A DNA stretch of 64,000 nucleotides, taken from assembly GCF_010389155.1 (NCBI RefSeq), contig NC_057761.1:53876587-53940586 (forward strand), given 5' to 3'. Shown here in pieces: positions 1 to 12,263 of this stretch. The position numbers and the translations under genes are program-made. The notes under the pieces are model-generated. The model was given only the letters and a program-made list of their open reading frames with translations, was not told the origin of the DNA and did no database searches. The stretch comes from Erigeron canadensis (lineage: Eukaryota > Streptophyta > Magnoliopsida > Asterales > Asteraceae). Position 1 is the stretch's first letter, and the number at the start of each line of letters is the position of its first letter.

Positions 1-340
1 AAATCCTCCTAAAACCTTAAGAAGGTGACACGTGTTATCCACTAATTCTCTTTCCTAATCTTGTCCCCTAATTTTTGCACATGTCGTCATCCAATAGTTA
101 AAAAGATTTTTAATTTATTTTGTTAAGAGGATTAATCATTTCTTTTTTACTAGTATTATAATTCTCTTCTCTGCCAGTCTGCCCCATCCCACATTCCCAC
201 CCCACTTGAGACTCAAATCTTTGATAGATTGACTCGGTGTTTGGCCATTGTTTCTTGTATTCATTCATCTTAAAATAACTCAGATTGCGTGGAAGTATTA
301 ATTAGGGCTTGTTGTAGCATGGTTACTCCCTTCTATGATA

Positions 341-801
341 CGAGAGATAGTGCTCATGCGTTGCGGCAGCGAAATGGTAGGAATGATAGGTCAAGTCATA
401 AAATATGATAGCCAAATGTCTTAGTCGTACGGGTTCCGCCCTCAGATTTAAAAATTCATCAAAAGTATATCGAATGACATCTCTAATGAAAGAGCATGAA
501 ATTTAAGAACACCCATACAATTTTTATAATTTATCAATATACGGTTTTTGAGATAAAAGATTTCGAATGAATTAGAGGAATAAAATGATTTATGGATGAG
601 AAAGAAAAAATGAGTAGTTGAGATTTGAGGAAGGAGAAAAAATAAGTGGTTGAGATTTAAGGTTATTATAAGTATATTAGGTAGAGATGTTTAAATTAGT
701 GAATAAAAAATAAGGGTATTTTGGGTAGTTCAAATCATTTTTTTTTTAAAAAAAAAGGAGGGGGAGGCAAAATGCTTTATAAAATAGTATTAGATATTAG
801 A
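341..801 (-). mobile_element. non-autonomous Helitron, family H1, copy 1
   Basis: On the minus strand the element starts A|TC followed by TATAAAGC and ends with a GC-rich stem near a CTCG terminus before a host T. It shares most of its length with copies at 1386-1862 and 21466-21899. No Rep/helicase is encoded. The A/T insertion context is the Helitron hallmark; ending in CTCG rather than CTRR is unusual but is common to all three copies. Confidence 0.65.
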
Positions 802-1385
802 TAAATTATAAATTAGGGTGTGAATTTTTAATTTTTTTTTATACTAGTAATTAATGTTGATTTTCTGGTTGGATTATATGTTTGTATGTCACCTGTTCCT
901 AGATAATCCTGCCGTGCATGTGGCTTAACTTTGTTTAAAAACTGTCTTTTGTCGTTTTATTTATGGAGTGCAGACTGTGCAGTATCATCCTTATTAAAGG
1001 AAGTCTCAACATTTACAGAAACATGCATACCGGTAGAATTTTGGAACATATCGTGATATTCAGATAGCCTCTGAACTTGAATTTGGCAAATTCTACTGGT
1101 ATGTAGTCCGAATTAATGACACTACCACTTAATCAGTTTGTCATCCGAAACAAAATAAACATCTTCCCCAATCATTTTTACCTCTATGTAGCTTGTCAGG
1201 CTACAAGGCTTAATGTTTACCCCATACGTGATTATTCGGTCAAACAGTAAGACAAGGCCATCTATCTGACTATCTTCTAAGCAATTAAGACGTACCCTTT
1301 AATGTTAGCTGTTAAGGCATTACTCATCTTAAGCTTTAAGGAGAGTCATGTATAAGTGTCGTGTATATATATTTCCTCAAGCCAT
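802..1385. other. spacer between the two inverted Helitron copies
   Basis: AT-rich unique-looking DNA; no gene, RNA gene or further repeat boundary recognised. Confidence 0.5.
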
Positions 1386-1862
1386 ATCTATATCTATACT
1401 TCTATATCTATACTATCTTATAAAACATTTTGCCCTTTTTAAAAATCTCAATTCATGATTTGAACTACCCAAAATACCCTTATTCACTAATTTAAACATC
1501 TCTATCTAATATACATATAATAATCTTAAATCTCAACCACTCATTTTTTTTCTCTCTCCTCAAATCTTAACCATTCATTTTTTTCTCTATCCTCTATAAA
1601 TCATTTTATTCCTCTAATTCATTCAAAAAAATTTTATCTCAAAAACCATATATCAATAAATTATAAAAATTGTATGGGTGTTCTTAAAATTTCATGCTCT
1701 TTCATTAGAGATTTCATTCGATATACTTTCGACGAACTTTTAAATGCGAGGGCGGAGCTGGTACGGATAAAGCATTTGGCTATCACACTCTATGACTTAT
1801 CACCTCCTATGACCTATCAACCCTACCATCTCACCGCTGCAATGCGCGGGCACTTTCCCTCG
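1386..1862 (+). mobile_element. non-autonomous Helitron, family H1, copy 2
   Basis: Plus-strand copy of the family at 341-801, so the two form an inverted pair about 585 bp apart. The 5' end lies in a TCTATA-type simple repeat, so the exact start is uncertain. The 3' end has the arms CCGCTGC/GCGCGGG and stops at CTCG|T. The 65-residue ORF inside is frameshifted in copy 1 and is not treated as a gene. Confidence 0.65.
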
Positions 1863-2398
1863 TGTTTCTAAACGGATGAACGAATATGTTTATTTAGCAA
1901 ATGATTCATATCGCCAAGTGTATCCCCCCATTCCAAATATTATCTATCTAGTCTCTACCATTTTGTATCCAAACACCTCCTGACATTTTGTATAATTAAA
2001 CTCACTCCACACTTTTCTCCTCATTTCTATGGTTACGCCGCTTTTTCCAAATGTAAATGCTCAAATACGCATGATTCAAGCAAATCAGCGTATCAGCATG
2101 CAAGTACAAAAACCAATATATATGTATGCATGGAAAAAAAAGGTTAAAAAACTAATGTCAAGTTGTCAACAGATGGAGAATACCAGCAAACAACATAACA
2201 AGTATTGTTTCTTGCCTAACCATTCTATGTAGATCCAAAATTCATATTATTCACCACACTTTCTGTACCTTGCAATGCATTTACCTCTCTAGTTCCCAGT
2301 TGTTTTCCTTGAACCTTCGAAATTAACACCTTTGTTACTCATCGGAAAAGTTTGAAGAGCATACCTCGGTAAGAACAACGTTACATCGTAGTACTGCT
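1863..2398. other. 3' flank of PIP5K9
   Basis: No gene seen. The part next to 2398 should contain the 3' UTR and polyadenylation region of the minus-strand kinase gene; no decisive signal was recognised. Confidence 0.4.
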
Positions 2399-5300
2399 CT
2401 AGTTTGCAGCGCCGTTTTGAGGGAATACCTTCCTAATAAACTCAAGAAACCGTTGGGAGTAATATGTGGGGTCCACAGCCGATATGGATAGAGAATCAAA
2501 TTGGAGTGATTTATATTTATGTTCAATCTTTTTGGTAATGTTGTACTCTTGTAATATATCAATGATACCCAGGTATAACACGACGTCATATACCTCGTGA
2601 AACATTTGTTTTTCTTCTACACCTGGAAGAAGCTCTGCTCTTGCTGGCATGTTCACTCCTAGCTGTATCTGTAACCTAACAAAAGAAAACTTGAATAATC
2701 AAAATGAAGCAAATTGCAAGCTTGGTCATCATGATGTGATTGCACAAGTTTTGTTTCACATGATTTTTGCCTTAAGATACATCAGCTCCTGATCTATATA
2801 CTTTTTCAAAAAATTACTCAAGAACACAACCTTAGGAGTATACATGTTTAGTCTAGCATATACCATGAAACACCATAGATATGCTAAAACTTATAATATG
2901 CAAAAGCATTAACTATAACTATGATGCCAAGCCATTTCTTTATTTGGTGAATACTCTGTTCCGTAGCTGGAAAAGACCTTAAATATAATTAGAGCGCCCT
3001 TATGGTAAATAAAGTTAGTGTTACTAGCGAAAACTGCCAAGAAAAGTAACATAAAACACCAATTTTGACAACGTGGGTATGTACAATTTCTCCCCATCGA
3101 AATGGATTATAAATCCAATTTTGCAAAAAACGTCGTCCCCGGAAGCTCAATATGGGTGACGGGTCAGCAGGTTAGTCAATTAATGTGTATGTGGTACTTT
3201 CTGCCATTCTAAAAAAAATGTGTATGTGGTAGTCCACTCATTCGTCCAACCCATCACCTCCACCTACGTAGAATCCGACTTCATAGCCTCAGGCCACGTG
3301 GCTGTCAACATCACCTCCACCTGCAGGGCAATCTATGAGGAAGTCCAAGCATCAACCCTGCCAACGTGTTAGTCCACATAGGAGTCTTTTGAATGCTACC
3401 GATTAAATCCCCAACTGCAGGTAACTAATTTGACAAAACTTTTGAATGCAAAACTAAACTTGAGATGATTTTAAGTACCTCACATTGTCAACATTGGTAT
3501 TTTATGTTACCTTTTTTTTGGTTATTTCTTTACTCCTAGACAAACGTTCAAATTCCAGCTCTTCAATTGACTGTTTATGTTTTCTTTGACTCATTTGACA
3601 AACACCTATAGTTTGACCCACCCATTGGATATTTTGTTTGATTTAATGATCCGATTTCTTACATGGTATACGGATGCCACATTCGCTTGTACACTTTCTT
3701 ATGTTGCAATCCATGAGGCTCAAAATGTCAACAAGATAGTTTCTTAAGAAAATATACCAACATTTCTTTTTTATTAGGCAAAAATAATTAAAATCAAGGG
3801 TAAATTGCCCAATTTGCCACCTCCTAAATTTATATTAATAGTGAGTTTATGATTATATATGATACCTTGCTGTGCCAGGAAGAAGCAGATCCACTTCTGC
3901 ATCACCAGTGGCTGATGATCGTAGACGGCTACCTCGAATATGTGGACCCGCAACAACGCTACTATCTTCAGATCCATGTGGGACCAAAACGAGCCCTTGG
4001 GGTAATATCTCATCCTCCATTGATTCTGTTTATAAACCACCAGAAAAGGTCAGGAATTTGCTATCAGAAATTTGACACTTACCGTTTTTTATGCATTTAA
4101 TTGCAGACATGTGCAAAATCTATGAAATCTATTACAAAATATCCATCAGCGTAAGGCACACCTTCTTCGGCAACGATCCCCAGTCCATCTCCTGTTACAC
4201 TTTGGTTAAACGTCATCAACGATTTTAGGTGCCGAGGGGCTCGATAATGAACACCAAGCAGAAGGCTGTAATCCATAATATTCTGAGCTTCTAAAAAGTT
4301 ACTGTCAATTTCAATCTGCCTGCAAACAGAAAGACAAATATGGTAACGTCATCAATCATCATGTCAGTTGAGTAGACTATTTTAAGAAAACGGACCAATT
4401 AGTCTGTTGGTTCACAGGCCTCGACATCTTCGATTCTGATATCATATTAGGAGAGGGGGAAGGGAATCCGAAGATATATGTATGTAAATACGGGTAAAAG
4501 AAAAACTGACACACGGATAAAAAGCTTCATTAATTGAAAAATTGGGTGTACAAAAGAAACTTACAGACTACTCTCTATTTATACTTTAACTCAAACAAAT
4601 ACATGCTAAAAAGACTAAGTCACATCCTACTACTTTTTTGTAATAGAAGAGGCACAAAACCCATCATGCGCAGTGAACTAAATGAAATAAGCAAACTTGG
4701 CTATTTCATATCCAATTGGGACGGTAAAAGACCCCTTCACCACTGGACCATTAGATCTCTTGACCCACAACCGTTAACGTATCACAGGTGACCCCATAAA
4801 GTGTTCACCCATAACTGATAACCCGTAAACTAACCCTATTAACCCAACATAGTCTACAAAAAGTAGAACTCAAACTAGAATATATTTATATTTAAATAAA
4901 TATATGACGATCTGCAGGTTGCTGAATAAATAAATTATGTAACTTATTGGTTGCAAATGAAATCTACCAAATTCCAAGACCTGGATGTCACCATTTTTTT
5001 AAGAGACAGCTAGAACTATTCAGATATAGATGTACATGAAAATGCAGATGATTACGCATGCAGCACTTACTTTAGCAGAGCACCACACCATGAAGGTTCT
5101 AGATAAAAGCAATAGTTTAAATCAAGATCTTTGAGTATTGTGTTCTCATCTATTTCAACCTTGTCTGCAGATCTTCCAAGGGAAGAACCTTTCAAATCAA
5201 ATCTTCTATGGATCCTTAATTCTGTGCAGAACATATTACCCATCACTACAAACCGGAACTGAAATAATTATAACAATGAATTAGAAAGGTCGGGCCAAAA

Positions 5301-7525
5301 GTTAGTTGCGCAATAGGTAATGTTAACTAAAAGAAACTAATTTCCAGATGTCATATATAGCAATATATGTGTGGTCTTATTATGCGGAAAAAGAATAAAA
5401 GGTAATGTTACCTTTTGACCACTTGATGGTTTTATCCTGTGGAGACCAAAGAATTTAGTTATTAACGTATTCTCATAAGTTCGCACATGACGATGATAAT
5501 CTGGAAGCATCCGCAGAAGGACCTATACACTAGCACAAGTCAGTGTGTGCTTGAAGAATCTCACGGGTGTAAAATGAATCAGAAATGAAAGAAAAAAAAA
5601 ACATGTATTTGTTTTCTGTTTCCTTTTGAAAGGAAAATGTACATTAGACAACGATGTATGTGAGATTAATAATGTAAGTAATGATTATATATGATGAATA
5701 GCTGGATATTCATATTATATGGATACCTGTACTTCAGACTTTCGCAATGTCTTAATCATGAAACGGTCATCTTGAGAGAGGAAAAAGACACTGCCACTTT
5801 TTCCAGGAGAAGAAAGTTCTCTAAGGGCATCATTGCCACAAATCGACATCATGTAATCAGCAGCGTCAATCTTGAACATCTCTCTTAAGTTCCTAGTGTC
5901 ATAACAAACAAAAAGTGCGTTACAATAAATAACAGCTCAAATATCTTAATCATTGAAAAACAGATTATAAGAAGTCGAGAACGGGCCAAATGAATACACA
6001 CTTGAATATAGAACCTCAGCATGTCAAAAAGATGGGAGTAACCAACCTGAAAACCATTGGACAGTAATCCTTCCACTTAAAATCCTCTGACTGATGAGTA
6101 GGCGTTAATTGAGATCCTTCTTTAGGGAATTGCATCCAGAAGCTAGCTCGAGGGCCAAAATCTGAAGTTCGTACTTCTCTCTTTTGAACTGGTGTTATTT
6201 TCCCCACGGTATACCTAAACACACGTCAGTCAAACAAGTTCAATGTGTATTGGTCCAAACTAAGAATCGTGAAATACCATACAGTGATCACTTGAGTTGA
6301 ATGTGTACCTGATCCCAAGCTGTAAACTGAGCATTAAATCATAACTCCGGTGACCCTTAATAATCGCTTCCCCTGGCCTCTTAACCTCCTTCACAATTTT
6401 CTTCTGACGCCTCATTTCTCTCTTAGAACCAGGTGAAAAGCTATTATCAACCACAAGCTCACTAATCAAAATTCCTTGCATATATTCTCTTTCAAGAATT
6501 GGAGTCTTGGTATCATTCTCCCTACCCGAATCAGACATAAACGATGCCAAATCATGTCCCATGACATTTTCAATGGCCACCTCTAGACTCCATCGTCTTT
6601 CTAATGATACATTATTGTTGCGGGGCTCATCAGATGATCTGCTACCACCAATTTTAAAGTTCCCCATGTCAATTGAAGAAGCATGTTGAATGCGCGAAAC
6701 TTGTTTAACTTTCTGAAGATCTGATAACAACCCTCGTTTTCTTAAAGCTTTAAGGTATAGCTCTTGTCTCTGGGGCAATCTGCAGCCACTTGGATAAAAT
6801 GCTCCTTTTCCATCTTTTAACCCCCATGTCCAAGTACCGACATAACGACCTCCATCACTCCATGTATAAGCACCAAAACCATGCATTACTCCATTAGACC
6901 AACTCCCTTCATAAGAATCACCATTAGTCCAAGTAAAAACGCCTTTACCCGACATTCTCCCTCCTTTCATGTTACCCAAATACTCATTTCCATTAGCCCA
7001 AGTGTACTTACCCGGACCATCTGGTGAACCCTGAATCCAAGATCCTTCAAACACGTCTCCATTTGGGAAAGTTTGATAACCTAGCCCGTGCTTTCTGTTC
7101 AACCGCCACCTACCCTTGTATACTAACTTATCGGCCCGAATGTATGTTCCTGTCCCCTGCATATACCCACCCGTAAATTCCCCTTCGTAATAGGTCCCCG
7201 AAGGCCAATGAAGTTTTCCATAACCATGCCAAATTCCCCGTCTCCATTCCCCATCATAGTTGCAGCCACTTGCCCACACATACTTCCCTAAACCCTCGGG
7301 TACATTCCCAAGCAGTGAACCAGAGTAAAACTCTCCATTTTGGAGTTTAAGCTCTCCAAATCTAAAAGCTACGCTTTCAGTCGAAGATCGAGCGGTTGTT
7401 TCACCATTCGTCATAGAACCGTTCACGTCATTGTTATGAAATGGAACAGAATCAAGAGACCTTGTCCTACTTGTAAAAGATAGTGTTCGTTCGACGTTGT
7501 CAGCTATGGCCACAGGGCCAGACAT
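2399..7525 (-). CDS. PIP5K9: MORN-repeat phosphatidylinositol-4-phosphate 5-kinase, PIP5K9-like
   Basis: The enzyme makes PtdIns(4,5)P2 from PtdIns4P at membranes. Coding exons, in transcript order: 6309-7525, 6047-6214, 5727-5892, 5412-5522, 5071-5258, 4162-4319, 3866-4025, 2399-2675. All junctions are GT-AG and the phases agree, giving 815 codons with the stop. Residues 67-247 form eight MORN repeats of the YxGxWxxGxxHGxGxxxWxxG type. The kinase domain follows, with the lysine of MIKTL (K509), DLKGSS (575-580), MDYSL (632-636) and a C-terminal activation loop ending SISAVDP. N-terminus (MSGPVA), linker, length (Arabidopsis PIP5K9 is about 815 residues) and exon borders all point to the PIP5K9 type within the plant B family; the exact orthologue is inferred from memory. 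The ATG at 7525 is chosen because the family begins MSG and a leader intron ends just upstream. The activation loop reads EHKYKSL where I expect EHAYKSL. Confidence 0.95.
2676..3865 (-). other. intron 7 of PIP5K9
   Basis: The longest coding-region intron, 1190 bp. Its acceptor is the upstream one of two nearby AGs, because only that one keeps the frame through [14 protein letters not shown]. Nothing else recognisable was seen in it. Confidence 0.75.
4447..4849 (-). mobile_element. LTR remnant of the TGTTGGG...CCTAACA type, PIP5K9 intron 5
   Basis: On the minus strand it opens TGTTGGGTT, carries a TATA-like GTATAAATAGAG and closes CTCCTAATA, directly followed by TGATATCAGAAT. That follows the order LTR, then primer-binding site like initiator-Met tRNA (consensus TGGTATCAGAGC). 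No matching target duplication flanks it, so it is a truncated copy with one LTR and a trace of interior. It lies in the sense orientation within the kinase intron. Confidence 0.5.
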
Positions 7526-7552
7526 GCATAATTTCTAAAGGCTTTTCAGTAT

Positions 7553-8485
7553 CTACAAAAAATTGTATGTGCTTACAAGACCTTCTGAGAGTTGTAACAA
7601 AGGGTCAAAAAACTTCACAGTTTACTCATGTAACCTATTCATAAAATAAATAACATGAGATGACAATAAAAAACTAAGCATATATATTCATAACCAAAAA
7701 ATTAAACAATTATACAATCAAGCATGATCAAATTCGAATAAAAATAATAATATTAAAAAGATATTCTGATGATTTATATATCTAGATCACAAACATCAAC
7801 ACAGCATTTAGAAGTTTCTCATACATCGTGTGTGTATGTGTATTCTGTTTGTTCAACCTCACCGGGCTTGGGATGGCCCGGGAAAAATTCTAGGAAACGA
7901 CCTCGGTCATATTGGTTAGGCGGCCTACATCAGAGCCAGAAACTCGACTTTCCCAGTAACCTGAACACGTGTGCTTCTCCATTTACCTTTGTTCAAACAG
8001 ATTTAACACAATAACTCAAATACTTGAACAGCAACAAAACTCAAATAATTCGATAGCAACAAAAATATATAAAGGGTAATGGGGGGAAGATAAATATATC
8101 CAAACATACAAATGCATTCATATTATAATCATAAATTAGAGAATGAAGAAAAACCAGATAATTTTTTGTGAACAAAACCAGCTCCAATTTCAATTATGGC
8201 CTTGGCATTAACGCCATATAAAAAGTCAACAAATCAACCATATATTGTTGACCAAAACTCTATTCAACCTCTTTATCAAATACTATATCTATATCTTTGT
8301 ATATATAAATTATTATTATAAGATTCATGACAGAAGAATATTATTTCAACTTAATCCGTGGACACATTAAGTTAAAGCTATTATCAATAACAAAAATATA
8401 TACAGAAATATTCTGACATATATACAGAAATATACATGTGTATACATATACATATATTATATACGTAGACAAAAAGAAAGTGTAC
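7553..8485 (-). other. probable leader (5'-UTR) intron of PIP5K9
   Basis: Read on the minus strand, a TTTTCAG/GTACAC donor lies at 8486/8485, and a T-rich run ending in GTAG lies at 7553, 27 bases upstream of the start codon. A single 933-bp leader intron would join a GA/CT-rich first exon to the coding exon. Leader introns are common in this kinase family. No coding sequence was seen inside; a short ORF in this span has no recognisable product. Confidence 0.5.
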
Positions 8486-8493
8486 CTGAAAAT

Positions 8494-8530
8494 ATGACAG
8501 AGAGAGAGGGGGAGAGAGAGAGAGAGAGAA
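8494..8530. repeat. (GA)n/(CT)n tract in the PIP5K9 leader
   Basis: A purine-rich run dominated by GA dinucleotides. It would be a CT-rich leader in the PIP5K9 transcript; CT microsatellites are frequent in plant 5' leaders. Confidence 0.8.
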
Positions 8531-8631
8531 ATATATATAGGGAGGTTGGGATGATAGATTGTGTAAATTGTACTACACAGTTGACTTCATTTTATATAAA
8601 CATTCAAATCCAATTCAATTCAATTCAAAGT

Positions 8632-8656
8632 AGTGTGTGTGTGTGTGTGTGTGTTT
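8632..8656. repeat. (GT)n microsatellite
   Basis: About ten GT dinucleotides in a row, upstream of the PIP5K9 leader exon. A simple sequence repeat that is likely to vary in length. Confidence 0.85.
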
Positions 8657-8989
8657 GTTTTGGCCAGAAATATAAACATTTGTATATTACCTTTTAAAGC
8701 TACCGCTTTATCCGGCACTCATTCACAGACTCAACTTTTCAACTATCTAAACTGGCAAACGGCCTTATTCACAATAACCGGTACAGTGAGTTTTCATATT
8801 AGCTAATATATACGTCACGTAACATGAGTATTTGGTATTTGGGGGACCGTTCTTGAACCTATCATTTTTATTTTTATGTTTTTTACTCAAATTGTTTGAG
8901 GTCTTTAAAAAATAATTAAGAAAATGAATACTGTAAAAAAGATATTTAAAAAAAAAAAACTGTTTTCTAATTGTACCCTAAGAAGTAGA

Positions 8990-9190
8990 AAATGTTGTGA
9001 TTTTTCCTCAAGTGATGAAGGATTCGATTCCTACCACATGTAAATGTTGTGATGAAGTCTTAGCAATGTTATACTCATCTACACATGGTAGAATGGTAGA
9101 GCAAACCGACGGTTGTCATGATTCGAACCCAGCATGAGCGTAGACGCACCAAAGTTAGAGTATTAGTCGTTTATCAGCTTTGTGTTTAAA
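8990..9190 (+). mobile_element. tRNA-derived SINE, family S1, 5'-truncated copy
   Basis: Contains a box-B-like GGATTCGATTCC followed by CCACATGTAAATG and TTAGCAATGTTATAC, all shared with the copy at 10318-10520. The box A head is missing. Confidence 0.5.
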
Positions 9191-9607
9191 AAAAATAGTG
9201 TTTTAAACTTTTTGATAAAGCTGTACAAAAAGTTGTGCTTTTTTAGTTTTATATGTTTTCTGGAAATTTTCTTGAAAAATAAATATTGTTCTGAATTTTT
9301 AAAGATTTTTTAGAATTTATTAAATTGTTGTACTACTACTACTTATATGTAGATGTATAGACTATTTTCTTTCAATTGTTTTACGTCGTTATCTAATTTA
9401 CATTTTTTGCTATTCTAGTTCCCTACAAATTAAAGCATTTTCAGAATTTTGTACTTCACTTTTTTCCTCAAAACATGTTAAAATAAATGAAAATTTTGAA
9501 GTCAAAATCATACATAGTGTTGCCATTCATTATGATTTCGTCCTGAAAAACAACTTGCATTAGTTTAATAAATGTCGGTTTACATGTAACTTCAATTAAT
9601 TAGTTAA

Positions 9608-10246
9608 CTAGGAAATTCGGAACCCGCGTTGCGGGGCCTCAGTTGTCTTGTTGAAACGCTTATATTATTGTGGTGTATTTGTGTTGAACCTTCAACCACT
9701 TATTAATTAGAAATCATTTTGTCATGAATATGTTTGTTTAAAAGTGTGAAAAAAATCAAAAAGTAATTCGTAGTAGAAACCGAACGGGATATGATATAGC
9801 AAAAACATCAAGATCTTAGTTGAGCGTTCAAGTGGATGCGATGTAATAAAATGTAAATTGTGATACGACGTGTGACACAAAAAGGTTGGATGACACAAAA
9901 GTTGGATGACTTAATAATGTGGAAAAAAACTAAAAATTAACCTGTAGTAGAAAATCCGTAAAGGATGCGATTTAGCAAAGTTTGAATAGTGGTACAGGGT
10001 TTCACATCAACAAATAGCAACTCACACGTAGGCGGTTTACTATGCAAAGAAATATGTGGAAAAAATCAAGAATAACCGAAAGAGAAAAAAATCAAACGGA
10101 ATCCAATATGACAAAATCTGAATAGCGATACGGGGTGTAAAATCAACCATTGATCAAGTGACACGTGTTGAACGTTGATTGTTGACAAGTGGCAAAATAT
10201 TAATGGGCATGGCACTATTCATAGCCATGCCCTTTAATATATATAG
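9608..10246 (-). mobile_element. non-autonomous Helitron
   Basis: On the minus strand the 3' end has a stem CCCGCAACGCGGG, a short spacer, then CCTAG before a host T. The 5' end is near 10246 in a TATATATATTAAAGGGC context and is followed by an internal inverted repeat GGGCATGGC/GCCATGCCC. No coding capacity. The 3' end is firm; the 5' limit is approximate. Confidence 0.65.
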
Positions 10247-10317
10247 TAATATGTGAAAGAATTATGTTTTGGATGAGCGAGCGCTAGATAACCGGTAATG
10301 AACCGCAAATTGTTGTC

Positions 10318-10520
10318 ATTAAGGTGATAGCCTAGTGGTTATGGAGTTTTTCACTTTGTGGTTTCTTTCTATGGGGTCATGGGTTTAAATTTTGCCACAT
10401 GCAAATGTGGTGAGGTGGCCTTAGCAATGTTATACATATCTACACATGGGAGAGTAACCCATTAGGCCCAATTTCAACATATTGTTGGAGGTGTTAGTCA
10501 TTTATATTGTTGCACATATA
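10318..10520 (+). mobile_element. tRNA-derived SINE, family S1, longer copy
   Basis: Box-A-like TAGCCTAGTGGTTATGGAG and box-B-like GGGTTTAAAT lie at tRNA-like spacing. The body matches the copy at 8990-9190 through TTAGCAATGTTATACATATC. No terminal target duplication was established. Confidence 0.6.
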
Positions 10521-11560
10521 AATCAAAGTTTCACAAATTTCAACATATAAATCTTAGTATCATTAGGTTGTAAAGATGGGCCTTGGCCCTCCGTGTTACC
10601 TAATTGGCTCTGTTGTCGAATGTGATTATATAATTATTAGTTTTCACTATTCATTATTTTAACAAAAAATAAACTAAAATATCTCATGTGTATAATTTTG
10701 TAAGTATAATCTTGTAAGAAGAAACTTATAAATAATAAGTATAATCTTATAAGAAGAAATGTATAAATAAATTAATATATCAAAAATTCAAAATAGCTAA
10801 ACTCAATGTAAATACAGAGAAGAAAAGTTGATTTACAAATTGTACTACTCGTAATTCATAAATAGTAAACATTTAACTTAAATATATCAGGAAAAGGTTA
10901 CAAAGTTAATTATACTAAATCTAAAAAATCAAAGTCATATTTATTGTTGATAATCTTTGTCTTTCTAAAATACTCTTCAACATTATCATCTCATGTACAC
11001 ATATACACAATGAGAAAGAAAAATAAGTAATATACTGTAATTTGTACGTAAACATCATGGTATATTATTAGTGTTTTTACTTAATTATGACTGTCAAGTA
11101 AAAGCTAACTTAATTTTCAATGTTAAGTAAACTCGTAGAGAATGCTCTAAAAAACACTTTGTTTCAAAACTAAGACATGTCCTTTGTCCAGTTCAATATC
11201 ACTTGGTTGAAGAAGATTCTTCAAGTCGCTCCTTATACTCCCATTTCTTTTTCATTTCTTTCACTATTAATCAGTTTTCTCTCTCCTAGAACACCCCAAG
11301 AACACCTCCCTCCTTAGGCCTCTGCCAACCCACGACACCTTTCTTGCTCTTCCTCACCGCCACATCAGTTTTTCTCTCTCCTAAAACACTTCTTCCTCAC
11401 TTACTACCAACCCCACTTGTTCCTCAACTCTTCCTCAACTTTTATTTTATTTTTATTTTATATTTAACAAAATTATATAATTTTAAAAATAAATTAACTT
11501 TTATTTATTATCAGTTTGTGGGGTCCGTTTTACTGATTTTGAATTTTGAATTTTGAAAAA
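10521..11560. other. gene-free AT-rich stretch
   Basis: No gene or bounded repeat recognised. CT-rich and A-rich runs appear near 11220-11420. Confidence 0.4.
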
Positions 11561-11563
11561 AAA

Positions 11564-11610
11564 AACGGCTAGTGAATTTTTTTTTATTTGATTTTTTCCC
11601 CCTATTTATA
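11564..11610 (+). promoter_or_regulatory. AACGGCTAG motif and TATA box upstream of the SANT/NAM-like ORF
   Basis: AACGGCTAG at 11564-11572 and TATTTATA at 11603-11610, about 80 bp before the ATG at 11693. The same AACGGCTAG plus TATA pairing recurs before the reading frame at 12909, suggesting related promoters. Confidence 0.5.
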
Positions 11611-11692
11611 TTCAACTTAACACACTCATTTCAAATCACAACAACTTCTTTCAAATCATTTTTTATCCTCCTCAAAACCATTTTATTTCAAT

Positions 11693-12055
11693 ATGGCCAG
11701 ACAAATATGGAGTGAATCCGAACAGCTTTTGTTATGCAGGCGTTGGATAATAGAAAGTGAAATGGTTAACTTACCAACCCAGACCACTTTTTGGACCAAC
11801 ATATATGAGCGCTTCAACGCGAACACCACTAAACATCCAAGGGGCAAATCTCAACTAGTAGGTCAGTTCCAAAAAATTCACAATGAATGTAAGCAGTTTG
11901 CGGCAATCTATACGAGATTGAATGCACAAAGGCAATCTGATCAGATACTCTATGCAACAGCACATCAGGAGTACCGTCGCAATTATGGGAAAGGCTTTAG
12001 GTACGAGCATTGTTTCAGGGAGCTTATCACGGTTGCCCACTTTCGTTTGAATTAA
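11693..12055 (+). CDS. SANT/NAM-associated-like small protein, probably transposon-related
   Basis: An intact single-exon frame of 120 residues. It opens WSESEQLLLCRRW, then FWTNIYERF, QLVGQFQKIHNEC, and YGKGFRYEHCFREL. This pattern of an early tryptophan helix, FW..I..F and a conserved basic helix resembles the Myb/SANT-like ORF1 of PIF/Harbinger elements and the plant NAM-associated proteins derived from it. It would be a DNA-binding accessory protein in the nucleus. No transposase (DDE) ORF and no terminal inverted repeats were found nearby, so it may be a solitary or domesticated copy. A TATA box lies about 80 bp upstream. Family call is from pattern memory only. Confidence 0.5.
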   Translation: MARQIWSESEQLLLCRRWIIESEMVNLPTQTTFWTNIYERFNANTTKHPRGKSQLVGQFQKIHNECKQFAAIYTRLNAQRQSDQILYATAHQEYRRNYGKGFRYEHCFRELITVAHFRLN

Positions 12056-12263
12056 GTCTGTTTTATGAGAAAGTCTGTTTGATATATTTTAATTAAGTGT
12101 AATTTATGTATTTTATTTAAGTATGTGTTATGTATTTTATTTAAGTTTGTTTTATGTATTGTAACGTGTTCTTTGTAATTTAATTAAAACAGACTTTTAT
12201 TCATAATTTAGAAACATTACAAACTTATTAAAGAGAAACATACAACATAATAGTTCATAGAAC

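Noticed and set aside
1674..1871. 65-residue ORF, related to the 77-residue ORF at 21421-21654
   Set aside because: The similarity comes from shared Helitron sequence; the third copy (341-801) has a frameshift in the same region, so no selection for protein is apparent.
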